From Parelaphostrongylus tenuis (Eukaryota; Nematoda; Chromadorea; Rhabditida; Metastrongylidae), in NCBI GenBank assembly GCA_019055375.1, contig JAHQIW010002079.1, positions 1 through 64,000 on the forward strand: a stretch of DNA of 64,000 nt, read 5' to 3'. Position 1 is the stretch's first letter. Each line of letters begins with the position of its first letter. The notes beneath the pieces are model-generated. The model worked only from the letters and a program-made list of their open reading frames with translations. It was not told the origin of the DNA and ran no database searches. A program made the position numbers and the translations under genes. Of this stretch, positions 1-11,400 are shown in pieces.

Positions 1-395
1 CACTCGTATCTCAGCACTCTTGTGGTTGTGTTTTACATCGCAACCCGCCATAGAAATGAATTAAACAGATAAGAAAGTCAATAATTTAGTAAGGTGTCTG
101 AAAATCACAGAGAGTTATTGACATTAGCTCATCGTGACTAGAACATCTTTTTGGGGTGTCGCATTGCGACCTGGGAATTCATCTCAACTGGGTCTCCAAG
201 CCGAGAAGAGAATTATCTCTAGCCGACGACCGTTTTGAGAAATTTAGAGAACTTCCAAGGTCATCGTACTTACGTAGTCGCAATGAGAAATTTATCCAAG
301 CTGATAGCGATAATTCACTTAGGATTCACTAACTCGCAGAGTTTCTTGACTAATGCATAATGCACAAGGAAACAAAGCATACACTTAATAACTTT
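1..395. other. no feature seen
   Basis: I read both strands and found no coding exon, tRNA-like box or repeat shared with the rest of the window. Confidence 0.4.
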
Positions 396-447
396 TTTGA
401 AATTCCAAAAAAAAATGCTCAAAGCCTAAACGAGGTTGCTACGCCAA

Positions 448-496
448 GGGCCATATATCGGTGTTTCGGAGGTTTCGGCCTCCTCGTCAGTGACCC
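448..496 (-). ncRNA. degenerate hammerhead ribozyme, H1 left arm
   Basis: On the minus strand the order is stem I GGGTCA, core CTGACGA, stem II GGAGG/CCTCC, core GAAA, then stem I' TGGCCC, as in the intact copy at 699-747. Stem III has decayed from ACACC/GGTGT to ACACC/GATAT, so cleavage is doubtful. Confidence 0.6.
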
Positions 497-698
497 CCGT
501 GACCTTTAAGCATTCTTTTTTTTGGAATTATTTTGAATATTTATGCGAGGTTTCTAAAACAGTCGATGTTATAGATTAATTTTGTTCTCCAGCCGAGATC
601 CACTGACTGAGAACTGTTGAGGGACCAGAGTCTTATACACTGTGCCATCACCACATACGCCTTCCTCCTTGCTATAATGCAGGCTTAATGTGGAGCGG

Positions 699-747
699 GG
701 GTCACTGACGAGGAGGCCGAAACCTCCGAAACACCGGTGTATGGCCC
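699..747 (+). ncRNA. hammerhead ribozyme, near-ideal (type I, minimal stem III)
   Basis: Every conserved element is present in order: stem I GGGTCA (699-704); core CTGACGA (705-711); stem II GGAGG (712-716), loop CCGAAA, CCTCC (723-727); core GAA plus A (728-731); stem III within ACACCGGTGT (731-740); cleavage-site A at 741; stem I partner TGGCCC (742-747), giving six pairs with one G-T wobble. Stem III is perfectly self-complementary and has no loop, so the motif should fold and cut best as a dimer, as described for Penelope-like elements and retrozymes. Activity is inferred, not shown. Confidence 0.82.
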
Positions 748-860
748 TGTCGTACCAACCTCGCTTAGGCTTTAGACATTCTTTTTTTGGAATCGTTTTG
801 AATGTTTTTTGTGAGTTTTTAGAAACAGTCGATGTTAGGATTAATTTTTTGAAATTATCT

Positions 861-2947
861 TCCTAATGATACTGTCGTTTGTAAGGATCATACAGCCAAA
901 TAATTTCATTTTGTCCCCGCTGCGAAACTAGGTTGAAAGATGCTTTATTGGATTTACTACCAGTGAGGCCTTTTCAAACGTTTTACTTTTTGACCATCCC
1001 ATCAAATACGTTGATGTGGCACGCTTCAACATTTGGTAGAAAGTATATTTATACATTTATGTAAATTCTTTGTAGAAACCGTTATATGTGATATTTTAAC
1101 GGTCACTGTTTATGAAGAGTTTGTTGAGTCCCAGCATAGTTTTCGTTTGAATGGTACTTCAGTAAATAGTCAAAGCTCTTCCGTAGATTTTTAAGAACGT
1201 TGTGCTCAAACGTTCCCGGTTGTCACGAAATCGACGTTTGAATCGCAGGATATTTTCTCACCTTCGAATTAGATATTCGTTGGAACGATGTAGCTTCAGT
1301 CACTTGAAGGAGCTTCTGAAGAAACTGTCTAGAGTTACGTCATACTAGAGGGATGATTTTAGTTACTGCGTCATAATGCTGGTACCATGATGAAAACTGG
1401 ACAAGTAATAACACACAGTAGAGCTGTTCTCTCGCCAAGACTACAACACTCTCAATGTAAGCGTATTGTGATGTTCCTGCTTTTTGTTATTTTTGAATGG
1501 CACAAGTGTTTGAAATAAGTTTACTAATATTTTGGAAAAACTGCTGTAACATTCTCGCGCACACTGATAAGCAGCATCACAATACACGTTCACTTAACTG
1601 ATATGATTATATTATTTTGGTCACAAATTTTCTGCAAGTTGTTTCAGTCATTGAAGAAAAAAAATTTCCTCTCAAACTCGTCTTTGAGTTTCAACTACTT
1701 CAGTCTTATCAGCTAATAATCGCACCTATTTTTCCGTAATATGCAAACTGAATGTGATAGCTCAATGAAAATAATGCCTTTCATTTTGACAAAGCCCTGA
1801 CTTACTCGTGGCCATGGTTCAGCCCTTAACAAAGTTCACCAAGGCTCTCATTTTCCGTGATTGGCAAATTTGCTCTAAACTTGTCCGGAAGGACCCATTC
1901 AGCCCGTGCTCCACTTATAGAACATCTCAGAATGCAGAAAGTGCTGAGGTCTATGATATTTGATGCGTGGTCGTGAAAACATATGGTCGCTTTCGTTCCA
2001 TGTCTATGAAATGTCTATATGTTATTTTCATAATGGTCCCTAACAAAATTTCCAAGATTATTCCTGCTTTTTGTTTAGCCATCAGATGTTATCTGTCCTG
2101 GTAAATGCTTTCAACCACCGTGTGCACAACGTGAACGATGTACGCCAAGCGAACGGAACGGTAATGAAGAAGAAAAGGAGAGATCCGAAGGAGATAATTG
2201 TAGCCAATGGTCCCACTACGGTAATCTCTTTTCTTCATTCTCATGGTTAATAAACGTTGAGGTTATTTCTTCGAGAAGATCCCAGATGTGTCTTCATCAC
2301 TCATATGATCTTCAGTTCTAGTCTTAATCGACGTACAGAGTATATTCTTTACATATACCAATAAACTTCCAAACAGAAAGTGTCTGATTGTAGATGGGCG
2401 AAGAAGTCAGTTTATTGTGAAAGAGGAAAAAATCGCTCTCCTGAAAACATCTCGTGCGAGTAAATTGACAGCTTTGGGTCTGCATTCAAATCATCTCATA
2501 CAAAATGACATCTAACTTCACCACTGGCCTACTCGAGATCTCTCCTATGAAACAGCTGTATAAAAATAATTATGCGCACTTTCTAGTAGTGGACTTTTGG
2601 TTTTTGAGATTTGAGATTGTAATTAATAAAAAAGAAAACTTAGTTCGCAATCGACGAATTCTTCGATTTATACACTGAAACTACAGCGGTGCATAGGTGA
2701 GCTAACAGCTTCGGCTCCATGTGGAATGAAGTGGAACTCATAAAAGTATCTTCTGAAAACGGAATATTGATAGTCAGCTATAGCATAATGCCTAGGTGAA
2801 ACGTGAATTCTCATCTCGACAGGTTATGCAGCATTATCCTTCGAATTGCGATTTGTTACTATCTCGTGAAATCACAGGTGTTGAACCACTCAGGAAATCA
2901 GATAGAGATAGAATAATCATCTGAGCAAACTTGATTCATATATTCAG
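861..2947. other. no gene recognised
   Basis: AT-rich sequence without a convincing exon on either strand and without a repeat I could match elsewhere in the window. Upstream exons of the CPEB-like gene starting at 2948 could lie here, but I could not identify them. Confidence 0.35.
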
Positions 2948-3860
2948 TGAATTCGTCCTCTGGCAGTGATATTAGTGGTGCGGAACAATCAGGAGACGGC
3001 CCTCGAGGTGGATGGAGTGTTCGCGAGGTAACGCGTAGAGACTAGATCGTTCACTAAAGATTGTTTGAATTGCCTATTAGAGTGACATTTTAGAAAAATC
3101 TTTGAAGATTTTCAAGTAGATTTTTAAAGCCTTTTCAGTAGTTCCTATAATTATATATTGATTTCAGCGAACTGATGTCAATGTGATCGATGAGGGCTAT
3201 GTCGAGTATTATGAATATCTTGGTCAAGGTATTCATAAACTTCTTGAAAGCGGAATTACACTCGAAGCGGAGTGTGATCTGCGTCCAAGCTCGCCGACAA
3301 TTCTGCAATCTGCTATGTGGTATTATATTTCGCGCTATAAATTTGTATGGATTTAGACCGAAAGCTTTGTTCAGCCGCGCATTAAACTCGAAATACTACT
3401 ACAACATAATTTGGGACCAGAAATTTACAGCCGCAAAGTATTCGTTGGTGGCCTGCCGATTGATATTGAAGAGGGTACGATTTCATTTCTCCACCACATT
3501 CATCAAACGCTCTTCCACCTATCCCTATTCAGATTAACTTAATGAAATTTTCGCTCGCTTTGGGTCATTGATAGTGGATTGGCCAAACAAGAGCGAAACA
3601 AAAAGCTACTACCCACCTAAAGGTGAGATCTGTCAGTCTCACATCATAATTCCTCTGTGATAATTGCTTGATAAAGTTTCATACCAAAGGCCTTCTTGCG
3701 TTTTCTTTTAGGAAAAAATTGTGTTCAACACAAACGATAATTTTCGTACAGACAAAGCTTATTGTTTTTGAGCATGGTGAAGAAGCTACTATGTTCACTG
3801 TAACTTATGACAAATTGTTCATCAATCAGTCGGCTATACAAAAGGTGTCGAACCGTTGAC
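2948..3860 (+). pseudogene. CPEB (Orb2/CPEB2-4-like) RRM1 half, broken
   Basis: CPEB proteins bind 3'UTRs through two RRMs plus a zinc-binding domain and control cytoplasmic polyadenylation and translation. Exons seen: 2948-3027, 3168-3474, 3533-3622 and about 3752-3860, with AG acceptors and GT donors and matching phases for the first three. The third reads RKVFVGGLPIDIEE, the start of RRM1; the next reads FARFGSLIVDWPNK and YYPPKG, a hallmark of the CPEB2-4 group; the last has FEHGEEA. Defects: in-frame TAG near 3355, TAA at the start of the 3533 exon, and a one-base loss in the last exon. RRM2 and the zinc domain do not follow; the missing half is at 40734-41967 on the other strand. The family call is firm; the pseudogene status assumes the bases are right. 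Confidence 0.72.
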
Positions 3861-4047
3861 CGTATAAAGGAAACCTCGCTACAGCTTATCAATGAGAAAA
3901 ATAGATATCGACTTCTGTAAAATTTTTCGCAACTCCTTGGTTAACTGTCTCGCGCTAATTAGTCTTGGAATTAGACCAACTTTTTGATGAATACCGTTTC
4001 ACAGAAAAAATGTGTTTGAATATGACAGAAATGTTTCGATGGGAGGA

Positions 4048-4235
4048 GGGAGCCAGCGGCCGAGTGGTAAGCGATGTTCGCCGCGACGTGACGGAGGGCT
4101 GATTCCCCCTTTCCCGAATATTCTCCTGCAATCGATAACGGTCGTTTCACGAAAACCAAACCTGGCTATCCTCGAGGTTTATGAGAGATGTTCAACCAGT
4201 ATTCTCCGGAATTAGTGAAGAAAATAGTTCCACAT
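4048..4235 (+). repeat. tRNA-Ser/Leu-like SINE (family S3)
   Basis: Begins with an A-box-like GCGGCCGAGTGGT and shares its 3' part (CCTGGCTATCCTCGAGG) with the minus-strand copy at 23985-24172; a third copy is at 25138-25320. Non-autonomous, so it would depend on a LINE such as RTE for movement. Confidence 0.55.
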
Positions 4236-6042
4236 TGAAGAGATGATTGCGAGGAGGCGAGTCAGATACTAGAAGCACTGGGAGCACAGCAGTAAGAAGA
4301 AGGCGATACAGGTCAAATAAAGTGATGAAACGAAAACGTCGCAAGAAAAAATTTGTGTATATTCCTGATCTTGGATAAGATGGAGTTGTTACGCAAGCTA
4401 ATGAGCAACACTCAGCCAAAAAAATGTTACACTCTTCATTTTTCATACCAGCTTAAATCACAGGTAATCAAAGTAGTAGTGGCAATGGATTGGAGAAGTG
4501 GTCAACTATGCTTACTAAATGTTTTCTTCTTTCTGAATTATTAATAAGTTGCCGGGGCACTCTTCAACTTAATCGCCAATTTTTCGCGCAATTTGCAGAA
4601 TGAAAAGCTTCATCAGCATTTTATTAGACTTACACCAGAATGACCACAGTTCTTGAATAGTTCACTTCAAGCTCATCATGCGGATTAAGATACCTAGATA
4701 CATACTAGGTGTCACTATGTTGGGGACATAGATCTACTAATACACATCTCAGTTTCAATTGCAAAAGTAAAAATTTTAATATCGCAGCAATGTGCGATAA
4801 CGTTACAACATTATAGGTTACGTATTCCTTATCTTTGACCACGAGTCTTCAGTTCGTTCATTAGTTCAGCATTGCACAACAAAGAAGAGAAACTGTTTCC
4901 TTTCATCAACTGACTATTTAACAAGGAGAAATTGGTGAGCTTTATTTTATCAATGGATATTAGCCCAAGGTAACACAATTTTATTGAAAGAGGAAATCTG
5001 CAAGAAAAAATGCGGAAAAATACTCATGATTTTGGATATTCGCCAGTGGTATTTATTGAGAATTTGAATATTTCTATATTTAATGATCTACGATAACTAG
5101 TTGGAAGGAGTGTTAAACATGACTGAGGTTACTGTAACAGACGAACGGAGCTAGGAATTTGTAGCTATATTGTTATTTCGTTTCTTGGTTGAACAAGTTT
5201 TATAAGATGCAGTTTTTTGTCTTTCGTTTCGAGTGTTTTGAGACTTTGCTCAATATAATATAATCTGATAACAACTTTTGAGCCTTTCACAAGGTCTTTC
5301 GTAGCACATATGCAAATGATGAGAAAGTTATACCGAAACACCTGTCTTGCAGTGTACAAGTGCCATAAAGGGCTTTATTGAAGGTCAAAATATGTTGTCA
5401 AATTATACTATTTTGAACGAGATTTAAAAACACCTGAGACGAAAGGTATAACAATCACGTTTTACGAACCACGAACAATCGAGAGTACAACACTGCCCGT
5501 TGAGTGATTTTTTCACCTAGTGACAGGTGTAAATATTATGGGATCAGTCCCTCTATGTAAAGGATATCTCTTCGCAGAATTGACTGAAACGAAAGGCACC
5601 GTGCAATTAGGGAGGCTATAGTGCCGAAGCATGTGTTTTGCACCGGATAATGACATAAAAGATTTCATGAAAGGCTCAAAATATGTTGTTAGACCACAAA
5701 AAGTAGTTCACAAGCTTAACGAAGACCGTACCAACACGTCGAAATCAATTGCGTCAGCTTTATCAGAGCGGGTCTGGCTTTACGTTGGTCTGTCTTCAAA
5801 AATGCCCAATTGTCGAGCAAGAGTGTTTGTAGTAAATTTTTCGATAAAAATTTAGTCATGCACGCAGAGAATTTATTTTGGACATTTTATAAGTACGAAG
5901 CTTCAATGAAACAGTAAGGATACTAGATATTTGCAGTTCCATCTCATTTATTCCCATTTATGGCAAAATTCTTACAAATTCTCTAACGTGAAAGTTGACA
6001 GACGTCAAACGAAAGCACTGTTTATTTGAAATACTTTACATT
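4236..6042. other. no gene; short repeat fragments
   Basis: No supported exon. Pieces around 5370-5450 and 5640-5700 (GAAAGGCTCAAAATATGTT; CGAAAGGTATAA) resemble the flanks of the hammerhead repeat family H2, suggesting old fragments of it. Confidence 0.35.
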
Positions 6043-8197
6043 TTAATTCACGGTGCCAATTGCCGAGAAGAAGTGTGAACTAAACGGACCCGATGCTAAC
6101 ATCGAACCGCTCTGTTTCGTACACCTTGCCACTTCTCTTTCGACCAACTCGCCATAATGATATTTGTAGTCTAGAATGGCTTTTTTTGGAACATAACTTC
6201 ATAGAAAAAAAGTTCTTAAGACCGTGAGAGTTCCCAAGATCGTCGTGTAGTTGGTGATGGTTGCGAGCATCGTACCCATGCCTATATTACACTTTTTCAC
6301 AAGTCCTGCCGGATTTGCATCGCATAAGGCGGTCACTGTGCTGCCGACAATAATGCAGTGTGGTTTCTCCTTGAGATCTGGGGCTAAAAGTAACCCCTTC
6401 ATTCGGACATTTGCTTCTCTCCAAAGTCAGACAATTACTGAAAATATCATTTGCGCTTCTCTCTATTAAAATTACAATGTGAAAGGTTATTGTGTGTGGC
6501 GCAGTGGTCATAGGTGATCTGCGTCCACATGTGATCGGTGGTTCGACGCCGCTTTCAAAGCTCATCAACGCTCCCTTCCATACCTGCCGCATCGGTGAAA
6601 TTGATATGAGACTTGTCTGGGGAATCTGCCTCTATCATAACAACATTGTCATTTATTTATCACTAATTTTTTTGGGTCGGAAAGAAATTACATGGTAGGA
6701 GGGAGATCGAGCTGGGTGGTTCCTTAGTTACAGTCATCAACCTACTCATTTACCTGGACTCTCCATCAACGCGGAGAGTAATATAAATAAAGAACTGGAA
6801 AGAAAAGTAATAATAACATTGGTTGCATCGTTGGCTTTCTAAATAGAGCGCAGGCGCAAAGAGATTCTCTCTCAACACTATGCAATTAAGACGAGGAGTG
6901 ATGCATTCAGTTCTTAAGAACTTGTGCGCGTCACCCTCAAAGCATTTCAACGATGTTTTCTGAGACTTAACTAGCTTCATAACGTCGTGCTAGATTACGC
7001 AATTCATATCTCAAGCAATCCCATACATCGAGTTGGGCTACAGGAGAATGTAGCTGTCTTCATGCATTACCATTCAAGCCATAGCCTACTTGTTTGTAAC
7101 TAACCGCACCATCTCTATATGCAGAAAAAACGATTCTGGGAACATTCAGTGAGCTTTGCACGTGACAAAGTGTAAGATAGACCCTCTCTATAAACAAGAT
7201 TATGTAGGAAACCAACAAATGAAATATGCTAGAGCACGTCAAATTCATGCAATTGACGCTTTTGAATTAGTGGAACAAAGGGAGAAAATAAACTCAAAGT
7301 CATTTTTTCACGGCTGTCTCATTCCTACATTTCCAACACGAGATGATTTCGTAGCAACATCAAAGACATGTAAATCTTCCAAATCTCCCTACTGTGGCTG
7401 TACCCTCTAGCACCACAACAGTTTAAAACTCACTCTCCATATTTGCCATTTTGACAATTGTTGCTTCCTTGCACTCCAACGCTTCGTAGTTGATCTGTAC
7501 CATAACCTGCCCCAATATGGTCGAGATTATTGCATCAGGGAGAAGAGCGCTACGACCTTGCTGTTCCAGAACATCAAAGACCTGAAAACAAACCATATTC
7601 ATTAATATCATTGATATTTACGTTTATTTCAGAGACTAAAGATTCTTCAGTAAACTAAAGCCTTTTAAAAGTTCATTATTAGAAAGCCATAATTTGAGAG
7701 CTGCAAACTTACTGTTTGCATTACAAGGCGTGACACAATTGCCTGGCTGAATTCTTGTCTGCTGCAATGCCAGAAACCATTGCACGAACATTGGCGTCAG
7801 AACTGTAAACCATGTTAACAGGCAAAGTGAAGCCGCTGACGGTGAAGTTTCTAGATCTCGCTGCAATAAAATTCGTCGGCTTTGTACTAGACAATAAGAA
7901 CCAAATCATCCGTTTAGAAATTTTTATGAAGTTTTTTCTATCGTGCTTCCCTGCTTGGAATTGGAAATCTTTTGCTTATTGTGCTCTTTCTGACAATTCT
8001 TTAGTAGTGATGAAATGTTATATTGGCAGACTGTAATCAAGCTTCGGAGCTTTATATTTGAATATGCAATTGTTGCTTGCTATAATAATTTTCTATTCAT
8101 TACCTTGGCCAGGTGGCATCACTCCACAACCTAGCAGTGCCGTGAGTGTTAGCACAGACATTATTGTAGTACTGATCAAAAGGCTCGCCGTGTTTGT
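6043..8197 (-). pseudogene. nematode secreted-protein family remnant A (five exons)
   Basis: Exons on the minus strand: 8104-8197 (signal peptide ending LLGCGVMPPGQ), 7713-7860 (FTVSGFTLPVNMVYS), 7434-7581 (FDVLEQQG, ALLPDAIISTILGQ), 6223-6383 (CIIVGSTVTALC) and 6043-6170 (NIIMASWSKEKWQ, then FFSAIGTVN and stop). Most intron ends are GT/AG. The layout matches a small secreted nematode family of unknown function; I think Pfam lists it as TRA-1-regulated protein (PF02343), from memory and unverified. Defects: the aligned start codon is ACA (another ATG lies at 8161-8159), and there is a one-base loss in exon 2 (near 7740) and in exon 5 (near 6093). Paralogous remnants B, C and D share the strand. 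Confidence 0.68.
6492..6640 (+). repeat. tRNA-derived SINE (family S1), 5' part
   Basis: Contains A box TGGCGCAGTGG and B box GGTTCGACGCC, followed by the family's AGACTTGTCTGG segment. Lies in the intron between exons 3 and 4 of remnant A, on the opposite strand to it. The 3' tail is not recognisable. Confidence 0.6.
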
Positions 8198-9691
8198 AAG
8201 ACTAATCGATTTATTTTCTGGAAAATTTAGTAAGCACTATACAGTCAGCTGAGAAGAAATTTCACATCTTTTGCATGGAATCATTCATAAAGAAACTAGT
8301 AATTCGAAACAACATTAAAATATTAGTGGCGCTGGAGTGGCAAAATTTTTCGCACCTTCCTGACATTTCCAAAAATTTCATTGATCTCTAGAGCGACGGG
8401 TTCTAAAAAAATCTTCGACGCCACTTCTGTGGTAGATTCTGTCAACCAAAATCACAGGGAAATTAGTTGAAGCAGAGACTGTGGGTTCGATGTTGATGTA
8501 AAGTGTGGCACATGAAAGCAGTCTCTAGAGAAAACTGAATGCTCAAACACTTCATTTGTCATACATTACAGCGAATTCCCACCACTTCATTTGTGTTTCG
8601 GGCCATAAAATCCCAGCTTTCCCCAAAAAAAAGTTGCTACAAATAAAACGTCGCTGCTAAAAATAGATCTTTAGGAGAACACCTGATCTTCAAGAGGAGA
8701 TATCGATTGGCAAAAACTATTCCCAACTTTCGGTGTTAATATTCTTTGCAGCAAACTTTTAACCCCTAAACGATGGCTATAGAAATCGATGCGCACAGAG
8801 CAAAATACGCGATTTCCGATCTTTGATTAAGGCTTTTTTCGCAGTTTTGCAAAATTTCTGGAATCCTTGTATTACTTAGATAGAAAGAATTTTTCCTTTT
8901 CTCTCATATGATCTTGATCTAGATATATGCATTTAAATAGAGAAAAACAGTGAGTAATGCTAAATTTGACAAATAATCAACTATGTTGAATTGTATGGAG
9001 GACATCACATTGAAAGAAACTCTCGTTTTAATTTACCATGGTTTTATACAAGACCCAAGAGCCATCATAGCGAATAGAAATTGAAAACAATAAGTAATCT
9101 ACAGCAAAAATGATAATGCCTGCTGTCTTCGAGACTAGCTCATCTATAATTTTCATTATAACTGAGCTTATATCAATCGCTCGTTTATTTTCAATTATTC
9201 AGAGCTGAGGCAAACAAGAAAAGATTGAACACTTATGGACAGTGAAGGAATTCTGAGCGGTGAGGAACAGTGGTGTTTGAATAAAGGCTTAGAACATTGG
9301 CATTATGCAATTATTTGTCAGAAATAAGTGTCTCTAGAGAAGTATTCTCGGTGTTTCTCTCCCATCCGCACCCATATTCAAATAAAATATTTTTTCTTCC
9401 TTTCCGAGGTTTCAGTAATTATTCGACAGCTTGAACATAGAGAATCTGAAGGATGTGTTTTATCTTTTGAATGATTTCTATATCATGCTGTAAAGGTGAA
9501 GTAAGAATTTCGGAACTTATGTATTACACGGCGACAAAATTTTTACGTCGATCTCATTCGCTGGCCAGGATCTTTTCTTAGAAGTGTTGACAATCATAAG
9601 AAAGCTCAGATCGCTAGCTGGAACTATGCGTTGCCGGCTTTTTAGGTCACCCTTTGATGTCGCTGTGGCATACACGATAAAATTTCGTTTC
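8198..9691. other. no feature seen
   Basis: AT-rich, no exon with matching splice sites recognised, no shared repeat noticed. Confidence 0.35.
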
Positions 9692-9708
9692 TCATTCGCC
9701 TTTGGCCC

Positions 9709-9931
9709 TCACTTTGCCATGCGTTTGAATCGCTGAAAGAGTGAAAAGCCAATCACTGTATAGACAATTCTCCGTAGCATTAGAATCTGCGTTGTCATCG
9801 AAGGTGCCTTCAATGTGGTGGAAAATCCCAAATTGAATAAGAATACTTCGAACGCGATCGGTCGTTCCGCCCCGGCCCCGTTCCCCCACTCCGTGAGTTG
9901 GCCGGTAAGCAAAGTCGCCGAAAAAGTTCAT
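9709..9931 (-). CDS. unrecognised candidate exon
   Basis: The stretch is GC-richer than its surroundings, is open on the minus strand in two frames, and ends at a possible GTGAGG donor near 9707. The frame starting at 9931 has a glycine/arginine-rich piece (GVGERGRGG) followed by FGIFHHIEGTF; the other open frame gives FLFNLGFS. I do not recognise either, and no neighbouring exon was found. It may be an isolated exon or chance. Confidence 0.2.
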
Positions 9932-10489
9932 AGCTGAGTAAAATGTGGAAGAAAGTCACAGCAACGACTTGAAAGCAAGATAATCGCCTGATCTACCGCG
10001 CAACTCGATAGTTATCTACACTATTATGAGTTGAAACGGCGCTACTACTATTATTTTATTGAGGATTTTATTTTACCACATCGACAGAAACTCCAAATAA
10101 AAACGCGTGACTTTGACACAACGGAAAATTCTGTACATGCTAACATGCTTTTCGTGCTTCTAGCATTCTATACTCGTGATAAAAATGAAGGCGAAATGCG
10201 AGCGGGAAATAAATTTTTTATTTGGATGCTACAGGGCTATAAAAGGGTGTAGAAAAACCGGCGAGGCATAGCTGTAGGGAGAGATTTAAGCTTTCGAATA
10301 ACTGCGAATACTCCTATAAAAATTGCCCGTTCAGAGAATGAAAGTGGCTTAAAAATTTGTCACCGCTTAACATACAAGTACCAATTTTTCCTTCACACTC
10401 AAGCATCTTTAGCTGACAGAGGTTTCCATTTCGATTTTCAATAGCCGTTCGATAGCACAAATCTCAACAATCTCCGATAAACTTGGTTT

Positions 10490-11400
10490 TCGAGAAGGAG
10501 GTTTTAATATGTCTTTACAGCTAAAAGATCATTGAGTTTCTCACTCGGCGCCGTATCGGTCACGCCTAGTGTAAAGCTCAATGTTCTTTTAGCTGTAACG
10601 ACGACTTAAGAAGTCTCTCTTAAAAATTAAGCATCTCCTTGTAATTGTTAAGCTAAATTTGCCGAGATTTGAGGTGTCGCAGACCTGCTGAATTTTTGAG
10701 GAAAAGCGCTGCTCCTGGGAAGATGCTCATGTGGTGAATAACAAGTTCTTTTCCCTGTTACAGCGTAATACAAAGACCTTCCAAAAAATGAAGTATATCT
10801 TTCAACTTCTTAAGATTTAAGTTATCGATTAGCTATTGAAATGTCTAAAAAAATTGAAAAAACGTTTTTTTGAATATGGGATCTTATAAGAGAAGTAACG
10901 CGTGATGCGCAATGATGAACGCGCGCTCTTCCTACACTCACTCGTGCTAAATATTAGAAATACCTCCACATAAGCCTCGATTAGAGATGTGCAATTGTAA
11001 AAGATGTGTTTTCAAACTTTGGTCTCCCAAGACGGGCGAAACAAATGCTCAATTGGGGTTGAAAGTTTATTTTTGTACAAGGATGTGGTATTACCGCTGA
11101 AAATGACGGCTTTCAAGAGGAGTGGTCACTCTTTGTATCAAAAAATCTTCGTAGAAAGTTCATTCGTGATAGTCCATCCTTCCGGTAACAATAAGACACC
11201 TCTCAGTTATAAACTTCACCTATGATTACCAATAAACCACCTATGACGTTCGAGCGGCGGGGTAGCATTTTAGGAGTAAAATATTATTTTCTTTTCACTC
11301 TCACGGCGCTATATGGCAACCTCTGGAAAAAATAAACTTTATCTCATAATCCTTGAGATTTGGGCTATCTAATAAGTATTACAACTATAGTAAAAAGCCA
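10490..11400. repeat. interspersed repeat with a hairpin at 10519-10593
   Basis: AGCTAAAAGATCATTGAG (10519 on) and CTCAATGTTCTTTTAGCT (ending 10593) are inverted around a GGCGCC-containing loop. The same block, with ACTCGGCGCC and CTCAATATTCTTTTAG, occurs at about 47700-47880. The CACTCTCACGGC block near 11297 recurs as CACTCTTACGGC near 48247, so the two regions share a repeat of perhaps 1 kb. No protein seen. Confidence 0.5.

Larger units (their letters stand above)
396..860. repeat. fold-back repeat (family H1) carrying hammerhead motifs in both arms
   Basis: The left arm (about 396-505) and right arm (about 695-800) are inverted copies: both contain the block GCCTAAACGAGGTTG followed by a GGCC stretch and the GAGGAGGCCGAAACCTCC hairpin. 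A flank with CAGTCGATGTTA occurs in direct orientation after both the left arm (about 512-590) and the right arm (about 778-850), so the locus looks like a nested or repeatedly rearranged element. A third, shorter copy lies at 15945-16095. No protein is encoded. The arms carry the ribozyme motifs listed separately. It could be a non-autonomous, retrozyme-like element or a MITE that captured a ribozyme. Confidence 0.75.
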
